Source of the DNA: JBCCRH01 sp039208045
GTDB lineage: Bacteria > Bacteroidota > Bacteroidia > Chitinophagales > Saprospiraceae
DNA length: 14,990 nucleotides
Direction of reading: 5' to 3'
NCBI GenBank assembly: GCA_039208045.1
Contig: JBCCRH010000099.1
Coordinates: 1 to 14,990, forward strand
Part shown: piece by piece, positions 1 through 6,419 of the stretch
Position numbering within the stretch: position 1 is the first letter of the stretch
Layout of the letters: each line of letters starts with the position of its first letter
Notes under the pieces: model-generated
What the model saw: only the letters and a program-made list of their open reading frames with translations
What the model was told of the DNA's origin: nothing
Databases searched by the model: none
Made by a program: the position numbers and the translations under genes

Positions 1-144
1 CCAATATTGAGCCCCCCGTCCCCCTCCATCCACCGTCCTCCCAAACCTCCTTGCGCGAAATATTGGATATTACCTAGCCGTAGCCATGCTTAAATATCCA
101 ATATTTAGCCCTCCCGTCCCCCTCCGTCCCCCGTCCTCCAAACC
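1..144. repeat. Direct repeat with about 97 bp period, C-rich
   Basis: Two copies of a roughly 47-bp segment lie at 1-47 and 98-144. Both begin CCAATATT, continue through AGCCC and CCCGTCCCCCTCC, and end CCGTCCTCC plus AAACC. They differ by a few substitutions and two single-base indels. The first copy is cut by the window edge, so more units may lie to the left. Between the copies is the first arm of an inverted repeat. The area is non-coding and lies downstream of the minus-strand vWA gene. No homology to a named element is recognised. Confidence 0.75.
58..106. repeat. Perfect 14-bp inverted repeat, potential hairpin
   Basis: AAATATTGGATATT at 58-71 is matched exactly by its reverse complement at 93-106, with a 21-base spacer at 72-92. 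The stem is A+T-rich inside an otherwise C-rich region. CCAATATT also opens the window at position 1, which suggests the hairpin belongs to the repeating unit. In transcripts of the minus-strand vWA gene this would form a stem-loop after the G-rich stretch. It lacks the GC-rich stem and T-tract of an intrinsic terminator, so its role is unknown. Confidence 0.7.
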
Positions 145-199
145 CCCCAAACCCCTCAACCCCTAAACTCTCAAACCCTTAAACCCCCAAACCCCTCAA
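144..199. repeat. Seven degenerate tandem octamers, telomere-like, G-rich on minus strand
   Basis: Seven consecutive 8-bp units follow the consensus CCCCTAAA/CCCCYMAA, for example CCCCCAAA at 144-151, CCCCTAAA at 160-167 and CCCCTCAA at 192-199. The fourth unit (168-175) is the most degenerate. The minus strand therefore reads TTTAGGGG/TTGAGGGG-like units with several runs of three to six G, enough for a G-quadruplex. The array begins about 10 bp after the stop codon of the minus-strand vWA gene, so it would form the G-rich 3' untranslated part of that transcript. Confidence 0.7.
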
Positions 200-208
200 C
201 CGCTCCCC

Positions 209-2107
209 TCACGCCCTCGCCAGCACCACCTTCCCACTCAACCACCGGCCCTGCTGGTACTCGTACCGCAGCTGATAAATTCCATCCGGATAATTTCCCA
301 AATTTAGTTCTAGCCGATCTAAGCCATTGGTGCGGAACTGCTGCAAGACCTTTCCTGATAAATCGGTCAGGTAGAGATACTCTAAGTCCCCATCAATTTC
401 TACGGTTAGTTGGCCGCTAGTTGGATTGGGATAATATTTCCAGTGGATGGTTTGCACAGCCGTTTTGGCAACAGCCGTATCCGCCAAGAGGTCAATAGGG
501 TAGAAGAGGGGCTCTTCGCATTCTGGGGTAAATGCAAATTGGTAAATGACGCGTTGGAGTAAGCCGTTGAGTTTTTCCACTTTGTAGTCATCTGTGGTGG
601 GTTCGATGTGGGGGGCACCAATACCACTATCGTCCGTCAAGAAGATATAGCTGCCATTGGTGGCTAGGGAGAGGGAGCGCATCAAGTATTCCATTGGTTT
701 ATTGGTGCCGCTACAGGCTACAGGTACAATTCGGATACCTTGCTGCGCAGCCTTGGTGGCGAGCTGGCGTAGGTGTTTTTGTACCTCCGGATTATTATGT
801 GGTGGAGCATCTAATACCAAGAAAATAATACGGGTGATGGCATTGGGACTCCATTCCATATCGTTGATGGCCACCTGGAGCGCATCTTCAACAGCTTCGG
901 GGTAATCGCCACCGCCGCCCGCATTTTGATTTTCGATGAAAGTAGTAGTCTTACTAATATCCGATGAAAGCGGCGATTGCCTGGTGAGGTAGGCATCCGA
1001 ATGATCGCGGTAAAATACACTGCCCAGGCGCAGGTCGATAGTGGGTAGGGTATCCTTAATGCGCGTGATGACATCATTGAGTTCTGCTTTCAAGTAATTG
1101 ATTTCATCCTGCATAGAGCCAGTAGCATCTACGGCAAAGACAATATCTACTGCCTGCGGTAAATTACAATCCACTCGCATTTCCTGAATGTTAATGCCTT
1201 CTTGGAATTTTTTTGGCTTTTTGATCTTTTTGACTACACCATCACAATCAGATACAATGCGACCTACTTCATCTTGCTGGCCATAGAACAGATTCGCCCA
1301 TAGCTCCGCCTTGCCGGTATTATCGGTGCGACTTTCCCAGAGGACTCTACCCGTTTTGCTAAGTAATTGTACCTTACAATCTACCAGTGGACTACCTTTT
1401 TTAGTTTGTAATTGCACGGTATATCGATCTTTAGGAACCAACTGCCAGGCCTCTTGATGCGTTCGCAAATCTTCTTCGCTTACATCTTGCCATAAGTCCC
1501 ATTTCATAAAATCATTTACTTCGCCTGCGGTAAGCATGCCTGCGCGCGTTGCAGGTGGGGCAGGAGCAGCGGTGGTGGTCATCCCGCGCAAAAAAGCATC
1601 CTCTGTTGAACGTTTGACCCGTTCTTCTGGAGCTGCTGTAAGCGGTGTCTCCTCTGATCGAACGATAGTGTAGGTTTCTTCATATGTTTCCGGATCGTAA
1701 ACGGGTTCCACAATAAAGCCATCTCGGGCAATCGCTTCGTCTGTGGTTTTAGGGCGATCCCCAGACGTTCCATCAGCTGTTTCATCTGCATATCTTACGG
1801 TATTTTTTTTCAATTGGATTAGCAATTGTTTTTCTGTCCCAGTAACGTCTACTTTTTTTGAAACAAACCCCACATAGCTTACCAGCAATTGGATGCGTGT
1901 TTTAGGGCGGTCGATTTCAAATGCGCCTTCATAATCCGTTAGGATGACTGTATCTTGTACAGAGATTTCGATACTTGCACCGACTAGCGGCTCGCCATCA
2001 GTGGATTGTACAATGCCACGAATGGTGGGATCCGCTTCATTTCCATGAAAATGGAAAAAGAACAAAAAAGGAATGGCGAAAAAGGCAAAAAAGGAATTGG
2101 TTTTCAT
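209..2107 (-). CDS. Secreted vWA-domain protein with T9SS type A sorting domain
   Basis: This is a predicted exported protein of 632 residues. I start at the ATG ending at 2107, because the next residues (MKTNSFFAFFAIPFLFFF) form a signal peptide; a start 17 codons upstream would bury it. In order there is a signal peptide (1-21), a carboxypeptidase-regulatory-like beta sandwich (about 29-101, with the GEPLVGASIEI pattern), a low-complexity Ala/Pro/Thr linker, a second sandwich-like segment (about 226-275), and a vWA domain (about 319-525). The vWA domain has a metal-ion-dependent adhesion motif DATGS (327-331) and GGGGDYPE around 400. The tail YPNPTSG (559-565) to the end, including PDGIYQL, fits the T9SS type A sorting domain, so the protein is probably anchored on or released from the cell surface. 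The ligand is unknown. It is divergent from the DUF1028 gene across 91 bp in which I see no convincing promoter. Confidence 0.88.
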   Translation of the reverse strand: MKTNSFFAFFAIPFLFFFHFHGNEADPTIRGIVQSTDGEPLVGASIEISVQDTVILTDYEGAFEIDRPKTRIQLLVSYVGFVSKKVDVTGTEKQLLIQLKKNTVRYADETADGTSGDRPKTTDEAIARDGFIVEPVYDPETYEETYTIVRSEETPLTAAPEERVKRSTEDAFLRGMTTTAAPAPPATRAGMLTAGEVNDFMKWDLWQDVSEEDLRTHQEAWQLVPKDRYTVQLQTKKGSPLVDCKVQLLSKTGRVLWESRTDNTGKAELWANLFYGQQDEVGRIVSDCDGVVKKIKKPKKFQEGINIQEMRVDCNLPQAVDIVFAVDATGSMQDEINYLKAELNDVITRIKDTLPTIDLRLGSVFYRDHSDAYLTRQSPLSSDISKTTTFIENQNAGGGGDYPEAVEDALQVAINDMEWSPNAITRIIFLVLDAPPHNNPEVQKHLRQLATKAAQQGIRIVPVACSGTNKPMEYLMRSLSLATNGSYIFLTDDSGIGAPHIEPTTDDYKVEKLNGLLQRVIYQFAFTPECEEPLFYPIDLLADTAVAKTAVQTIHWKYYPNPTSGQLTVEIDGDLEYLYLTDLSGKVLQQFRTNGLDRLELNLGNYPDGIYQLRYEYQQGRWLSGKVVLARA

Positions 2108-2198
2108 AGCTTTCTTTTTGGTCAATAATTTGTGTTTATTGAATGGATGCAGTAGCAAGGAGAATTACACAGTAAGCCTAGAAAATAATTTTAAGCAA

Positions 2199-3425
2199 AT
2201 GGAAAAATACTTCGTTGCCATCCTATTTAGCCTGAATTGCCTTTTGGCAACCGCCCAAAATATGCCCAGCCTGCTGAGTGGAAAAAATATCAATGCTACC
2301 TTCTCTATCATAGCCTATGATGCCGATCAGCAGGAATGGGGTATTGCGGTAGCGACAGATAATATCTATGTGGGTAATTCCACCATCTACATCGAACCGG
2401 GGGTAGGCGCATTCTCAGTGATTGCCGAAACCAATCCCGATTATGCGATCAATGGACTTAGTCAGCTAAAACAAGGAGCCACCATTGAGCAAGCTATTCG
2501 CTTCACCAAAGCAAAAGACCGACAAGCCCACTACCGACAAGTTTCTGGCATAGATAGTTCAGGCAATGTCTTTGCCTTTACGGGAGAAGCGCTGCACTAT
2601 TGGAATGGGAAAGCCGGGCATTTCCCAGGTAACCAATTTGTAGTAATGGGCAATCAGCTAGGCGAAGCCGTGCTAGAAAGCATGGCCAGTACATTTGAGC
2701 AGGCGACAGGTACGCTGGCTGAGCGCTTGCTGGCTAGTCTGTTAGCAGGGCAAATGGCAGGTGGGCAGGTCACAGGTAAACAATCTGCTGCATTGGTGGT
2801 CAAAGGCTCCAATAATGAGTGGTACAACCAAATTGACCTGCGAGTCGATCATTCAGAGGAACCTTTTAAAGAACTACAAGCCTTGCTGAATTATCACTAC
2901 GGGAGAATCCGCCTCAATCAAAGCATCTACGCATACCATGCTGGGAATACCAAACGAGCAAACACCAAACTGGCGGAAGCCGAAGCTCTATTGAATGGCT
3001 GGAACAGTATCTACAGCAAAATTGCGTTTGCCCACTCCCTGATGGGGAAGGATAATCAGGCAGTTCGCTGGATTCAAAAAGCCCTACTCGAAAATCTCAA
3101 CTGGAAGGTGAACCTCCCTGCTTTTTTCTATTTGCGTAAGCATTCCGCCCTCTCTTCCCTGATCGCTCCCGATAATTTCAAACTCAAAGATTGGGAAAAT
3201 GCCATTTCTATGCTATTGCGATTGAATAGAGGGCAAGAAGCAGTTGAAGTTGCCAAAGAAGTTCTGGCAAAAGGGGAATCCTCTTCTTATTTACAGTATC
3301 TTTTGGGAAAGGGCCACGCTCAAGTCGGGGATCATTTAGAAGCAAAAAAGGCCTTGGCCAAAGCGCTAGAAATGGATTCGGGCAATGTAGAGGCGCGCTT
3401 GATGTTGGAAGAAATGAATAAATAG
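2199..3425 (+). CDS. Secreted DUF1028 protein with C-terminal TPR-like region
   Basis: The protein has 408 residues from the ATG at 2199. That start gives a clean signal peptide, MEKYFVAILFSLNCLLATAQ, cut near residue 20. Residues about 27-215 match DUF1028: NATFSIIAYDADQQEWGIAVAT, then GVGAFSVIAETNP, the GxxQSAALVV-like segment (KQSAALVVKG), and AERLLASLLAGQMAGG. DUF1028 proteins have an Ntn-hydrolase-like fold, but their substrate is not established. The remaining roughly 190 residues are helical; GHAQVGDHLEAKKALAKALEMD near the C terminus looks like a tetratricopeptide repeat, so a partner-binding tail is likely. The stop is 11 bp before the next gene, so co-transcription is possible. Family call firm, function unknown. 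Confidence 0.85.
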   Translation: MEKYFVAILFSLNCLLATAQNMPSLLSGKNINATFSIIAYDADQQEWGIAVATDNIYVGNSTIYIEPGVGAFSVIAETNPDYAINGLSQLKQGATIEQAIRFTKAKDRQAHYRQVSGIDSSGNVFAFTGEALHYWNGKAGHFPGNQFVVMGNQLGEAVLESMASTFEQATGTLAERLLASLLAGQMAGGQVTGKQSAALVVKGSNNEWYNQIDLRVDHSEEPFKELQALLNYHYGRIRLNQSIYAYHAGNTKRANTKLAEAEALLNGWNSIYSKIAFAHSLMGKDNQAVRWIQKALLENLNWKVNLPAFFYLRKHSALSSLIAPDNFKLKDWENAISMLLRLNRGQEAVEVAKEVLAKGESSSYLQYLLGKGHAQVGDHLEAKKALAKALEMDSGNVEARLMLEEMNK

Positions 3426-3436
3426 CATGTATAAAG

Positions 3437-3994
3437 ATGGAAGAAAACTACCTCCACAGCGCTAAAAAACAATTCACCTATTACAAAGTACTCGGTGAGA
3501 AGACCTTCGACCAATTGACCGAAGCAGAACTATTCTGGCAATTCAATGAAGCCAGTAATTCTATTGCGATTATAGTTAATCACCTTTGGGGGAATCAAAA
3601 ATCGAGGTGGACTAATTTTTTATCCTCCGATGGGGAGAAAGAATGGCGTAATCGGGACTTGGAATTTGAAGTAGTGATCAAGACAAGAGCGGAACTACTG
3701 GAAAAGTGGCAGGAGGGCTGGGATTGTGTTTTTGAAGCTTTAGATACTATTAATGCAAGCAATTTCACCACAGAAATTTTTATCAGAAATCAAAGCCACA
3801 CCCTACCAGAGGCAATCAATCGGCAGATGATGCACTATGCCTATCATATCGGACAAATTGTCTATATCGGTCGAATGATAAGAGGGGAAAACTGGAAAAG
3901 TCTCTCCATCCCCAAGGGCAGATCAAAGGAATTCAACCAGGCAAAATTTGGGAAAGGAAAGCATAAGGGGCATTTTACGGATGAGATAAGTTAA
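3437..3994 (+). CDS. DUF1572 / DinB-fold protein
   Basis: A 185-residue cytoplasmic protein with no signal peptide or membrane segment. The pattern NSIAIIVNHLWGN (H49) and MMHYAYHIGQIVYIGRM (H133, H137) gives the three histidines expected at the metal site of the DinB/YfiT four-helix-bundle superfamily. The ending WKSLSIPKGRSKEFNQ is typical of DUF1572. DinB-fold enzymes include thiol-dependent transferases (bacillithiol or mycothiol S-transferases), but the substrate here cannot be read from sequence. It follows the DUF1028 gene by 11 bp and has its own nearby ATG without a clear Shine-Dalgarno. A second DinB-fold protein of the same length lies at 9802-10359. Confidence 0.85.
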   Translation: MEENYLHSAKKQFTYYKVLGEKTFDQLTEAELFWQFNEASNSIAIIVNHLWGNQKSRWTNFLSSDGEKEWRNRDLEFEVVIKTRAELLEKWQEGWDCVFEALDTINASNFTTEIFIRNQSHTLPEAINRQMMHYAYHIGQIVYIGRMIRGENWKSLSIPKGRSKEFNQAKFGKGKHKGHFTDEIS

Positions 3995-4024
3995 GTCGCA
4001 GCTCTTACCTAGAGTAGTCATCCC

Positions 4025-4059
4025 TTTGAACAAGTAGTAGCTGAAATTTATTAGTTTTG
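4025..4059 (+). promoter_or_regulatory. Bacteroidota-type promoter for the gld cluster
   Basis: TAGTTTTG at 4052-4059, followed by C, is an exact match to the Bacteroidota -7 element TAnnTTTG. An upstream TTTG at 4025-4028 could be the -33 element; the 23-base spacer is slightly longer than usual. Transcription would start near 4065, giving a leader of about 27 bases before the gldA ATG at 4092. It sits in the only sizeable gap (97 bp) before the cluster. Confidence 0.6.
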
Positions 4060-4091
4060 CAGGCCATTTACAACAGATCGTTTTACAGACT

Positions 4092-4997
4092 ATGTCAGTA
4101 CAAGTACAAGACTTGACCAAAATATACGGCTCGCAGCGTGCCATTGACCAGGTAAGCTTTGAAGCCAAAGGAGGAGAAGTGCTCGGCTTTTTGGGCCCCA
4201 ACGGAGCAGGGAAGACGACGACCATGAAGATCGTCACTTGCTTTGTGCCGCAGAGCAGTGGTAGAGCCTCTGTCTGCGGTTATGATGTGGTGCAGTCACC
4301 TATGGAGGTGCGGCAGTTGATTGGGTACTTGCCGGAGCATAATCCTTTGTATAAAGATATGTATGTGCGCGAATACCTAAGTTTTGTGGCGGGCTTGCAC
4401 AAAGTGCCCAAGGTGAAGCATCGGGTGGCGGAAATGATTGAGCGCACGGGCTTAGAGCGAGAACAAAACAAACTAATTGGTGCACTATCCAAGGGATATC
4501 GCCAGCGGGTGGGCTTGGCGCAGGCCATGCTACACGATCCCAAAGTGCTTATCCTAGATGAACCTACCTCTGGCCTTGACCCTAATCAATTGGTGGATAT
4601 TCGGCAATTGATCAAACAATTGGGGCAAGAAAAAACCGTTATTTTTTCTACCCATATCATGCAGGAGGTGCAGGCGCTTTGCGATCGAGTAGTGATCATC
4701 AATCGAGGTCAAATTGTAGCCAATGATTCGATTGAAGCCCTGCGTGCTAAAGTAGCAGGGGAGACGATTGTGAATATTGGGTTTAAAGAAAAAGTGCAAG
4801 CCAAACTATTAGAAGCAGTAGCAGGAGTGCAATCGGTCAAAGCGCTGGATGGAAATCGATGGCAAATCATAGCAAGTGGAGAACAAGATGTGCGGGAAAA
4901 TTTGTTTAAGCTAGCAGTACAGTCTAACTTAACCTTATTAGAAATGCACCAGGAAGTGTCGAGTGTAGAAGATGTGTTCCAAAAATTTACCAAATAG
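4092..4997 (+). CDS. gldA: GldA, gliding-associated ABC transporter ATP-binding protein
   Basis: The 301-residue ATPase has Walker A GPNGAGKT (35-42), ABC signature LSKGYRQR (132-139), Walker B LILDEP (153-158) with GLDP after it, and the switch histidine in STHIM (H188). The usual Q-loop region reads YLPEHNPLY, as in the DrrA/GldA subfamily. The C-terminal 90 residues are the accessory domain seen in GldA and end in EVSSVEDVFQKFTK, a typical tail for the family. With GldF and GldG it should form an inner-membrane ABC complex; in Flavobacterium johnsoniae these genes are linked to gliding motility. The stop codon abuts the ATG of the next gene with no gap, which supports translational coupling. 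The symbol rests on family likeness plus the adjacent gldF and gldG. Confidence 0.92.
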   Translation: MSVQVQDLTKIYGSQRAIDQVSFEAKGGEVLGFLGPNGAGKTTTMKIVTCFVPQSSGRASVCGYDVVQSPMEVRQLIGYLPEHNPLYKDMYVREYLSFVAGLHKVPKVKHRVAEMIERTGLEREQNKLIGALSKGYRQRVGLAQAMLHDPKVLILDEPTSGLDPNQLVDIRQLIKQLGQEKTVIFSTHIMQEVQALCDRVVIINRGQIVANDSIEALRAKVAGETIVNIGFKEKVQAKLLEAVAGVQSVKALDGNRWQIIASGEQDVRENLFKLAVQSNLTLLEMHQEVSSVEDVFQKFTK

Positions 4998-5666
4998 ATG
5001 AAGAAGATTACCTTGATTTTGGGCCTGCTGATAGCTATTTCGGGCACCATGCTTGCCCAAGCAGACAGCCTACTCCTCACCAATGGCTTTAAATTTAAAG
5101 ATGGTATTTACCTCTCTTTTAATGACTTCCAGAATAACCAACCGGCCTTTACCTGGGAGCAGCTGGAAGCGAGCCTAGTTACTTCTGCCCGAAATATGGG
5201 CGCGCAGGTAGAATACATTCGTCAGCGCGAAGGGGCGCCCATTCCGCTTTCTGCGGTCTGGGGCTTCAGCCTAAAAGGCATTCCCTACATCCAGGTGCCA
5301 GCAGTGGATAAGGCGTACGCCAAATTTGCAGGTTTTAAGATACGCGGTAAGATTTGCTTTTTCATCGTAGAGCAAGAGCAGAGCCAAAAAGTAGAGATTA
5401 AAGCGTATAACCCACTAACAAGAAGACCCTTCCGGAAAGGAGAGGTAGAAAATGAAGTGCTGGTAGAGCAAGGGTTTATGCTCCATTTTGAGACGGGCGC
5501 CATTGCTGATTTCAACTATGAAGAAGTCTTACAATGGATTGCTGATGATAAAGAGCTATTGGAATCGGTCACCGAACTGACAGAAGAAGAAGTCGCCCAG
5601 AAGCTCTATAAATGCATTATGATCTACGATGATCGAAATGGGATTAAAGTCCCAAATCGCCAATAA
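4998..5666 (+). CDS. Unrecognised secreted protein inside the gld cluster
   Basis: A 222-residue protein with a clear signal peptide (MKKITLILGLLIAISGTMLA, cleavage near A20/Q21) and no lipobox or later membrane segment, so it is probably periplasmic. Residues 36-49 read GIYLSFNDFQNNQP, a pattern I associate with uncharacterised Bacteroidota secreted proteins. The centre is beta-rich (KIRGKICFFIVEQEQSQKVE) and the C-terminal part is acidic and helical (ELLESVTELTEEEVAQKLYK). There are two cysteines in the mature part, C119 and C205 by my count. It starts on the base after the gldA stop and ends 10 bp before gldF, so it is almost certainly co-expressed with the transporter. No domain with known function is recognised. 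A role as periplasmic partner of the Gld transporter is inference from position only. Confidence 0.85.
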   Translation: MKKITLILGLLIAISGTMLAQADSLLLTNGFKFKDGIYLSFNDFQNNQPAFTWEQLEASLVTSARNMGAQVEYIRQREGAPIPLSAVWGFSLKGIPYIQVPAVDKAYAKFAGFKIRGKICFFIVEQEQSQKVEIKAYNPLTRRPFRKGEVENEVLVEQGFMLHFETGAIADFNYEEVLQWIADDKELLESVTELTEEEVAQKLYKCIMIYDDRNGIKVPNRQ

Positions 5667-5676
5667 ATACCATTGC

Positions 5677-6408
5677 ATGCTCCCGATTTTTCAAAAAGAA
5701 ATAAACGCATTTTTTAGCTCTCTAATTGGCTACATCGTCATTGGTGTTTTTTTGACGATTATGGGCCTGCTACTATTTGTGTTCCCAGACACTAGTTTAT
5801 TAGAGTATAACTACGCGACCCTAGATCAGCTATTTGATATTGCCCCTTTGATTTTTATGTTTCTCATTCCGGCAGTAACGATGCGCTCCTTTGCTGAAGA
5901 AAATCAGACTGGGACGATCGAGCTATTGGTGACTCGGCCACTGAGTGAGGTATCTATTGTCATGGGGAAATTCTTAGCGTGTATGGTATTGGTAGGCTTT
6001 GCGATTTTGCCAACGGTCTTTTACTATTGGACGGTGGGCACGCTGGGCAGTCCCGCTTGGAATATTGATGGTGGCGCAGTATTGGGGTCTTATATTGGCC
6101 TGCTATTTTTGGCGGGGGCCTTTGTCTCTATTGGTATCTTCGCCTCCTCGGCGACCAATAATCAGATCGTTGCCTTTGTCTTAGCTACCTTTCTTTGCTT
6201 TATACTATACTGGGGCTTCGATTTTTTTAGCCGCTTGCCCATCTTTTTTGGCAAAACGGATGATATCGTACAGATGATTGGCATCGACTACCACTATGCC
6301 TCCATCAGCCGGGGAGTGATTGATACGCGTGATATTATTTACTTTTTATCGGTGATTGCCCTGTTTATTTGGCTGACCGTGGTATCCTTGGAACGCAGAA
6401 AATGGTAA
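5677..6408 (+). CDS. gldF: GldF, ABC-2 type permease of the gliding-associated transporter
   Basis: The protein is 243 residues from the ATG at 5677, close to the usual GldF length. An in-frame ATG at 5629 exists but would overlap the upstream gene and add a hydrophilic stretch before MLPIFQKEINAFFSS, the normal GldF N terminus. About six membrane segments are visible: 11-33, 53-70, then around IVMGKFLACMVLVGFAILP, GSYIGLLFLAGAFVSIGIF, FVLATFLCFILYW and the final IIYFLSVIALFIWLTVV. The cytoplasmic loop RSFAEENQTGTIELLVTRPL (70-89) is the conserved ABC-2 permease coupling region. It is the membrane partner of GldA. Confidence 0.93.
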   Translation: MLPIFQKEINAFFSSLIGYIVIGVFLTIMGLLLFVFPDTSLLEYNYATLDQLFDIAPLIFMFLIPAVTMRSFAEENQTGTIELLVTRPLSEVSIVMGKFLACMVLVGFAILPTVFYYWTVGTLGSPAWNIDGGAVLGSYIGLLFLAGAFVSIGIFASSATNNQIVAFVLATFLCFILYWGFDFFSRLPIFFGKTDDIVQMIGIDYHYASISRGVIDTRDIIYFLSVIALFIWLTVVSLERRKW

Positions 6409-6419
6409 TTCAGTAACGA

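Noticed and set aside
1..208. A CRISPR array or minisatellite gene in the C-rich left edge.
   Set aside because: Repeats are too few and degenerate, with no regular spacers and no cas genes; no credible ORF is present.
2108..2158. A 17-codon N-terminal extension of the vWA protein.
   Set aside because: It is polar and lysine-rich and would place the signal peptide internally; the ATG ending at 2107 fits an exported T9SS client.
2073..2198. An upstream in-frame start for the DUF1028 gene that would give a lipoprotein-like N terminus ending LNGC.
   Set aside because: It runs antisense through the signal-peptide region of the divergent vWA gene, and the ATG at 2199 gives a complete signal peptide directly before the DUF1028 domain. 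The apparent lipobox is a by-product of the opposite coding strand.
2108..2198. Promoters in the divergent gap between the vWA and DUF1028 genes.
   Set aside because: TAATTTG-like sequence near 2126 has one base too few between TA and TTTG and no matching -33 element; nothing on the minus strand fits better.
3332..4237. Open frames on the minus strand opposite the DUF1572 and gldA genes.
   Set aside because: They are antisense shadows with no recognisable domain, while the plus-strand frames carry full family motifs.
5629..5676. An earlier ATG for gldF.
   Set aside because: It overlaps the preceding gene and adds 16 polar residues not expected in GldF; the ATG at 5677 gives the normal length and N terminus.
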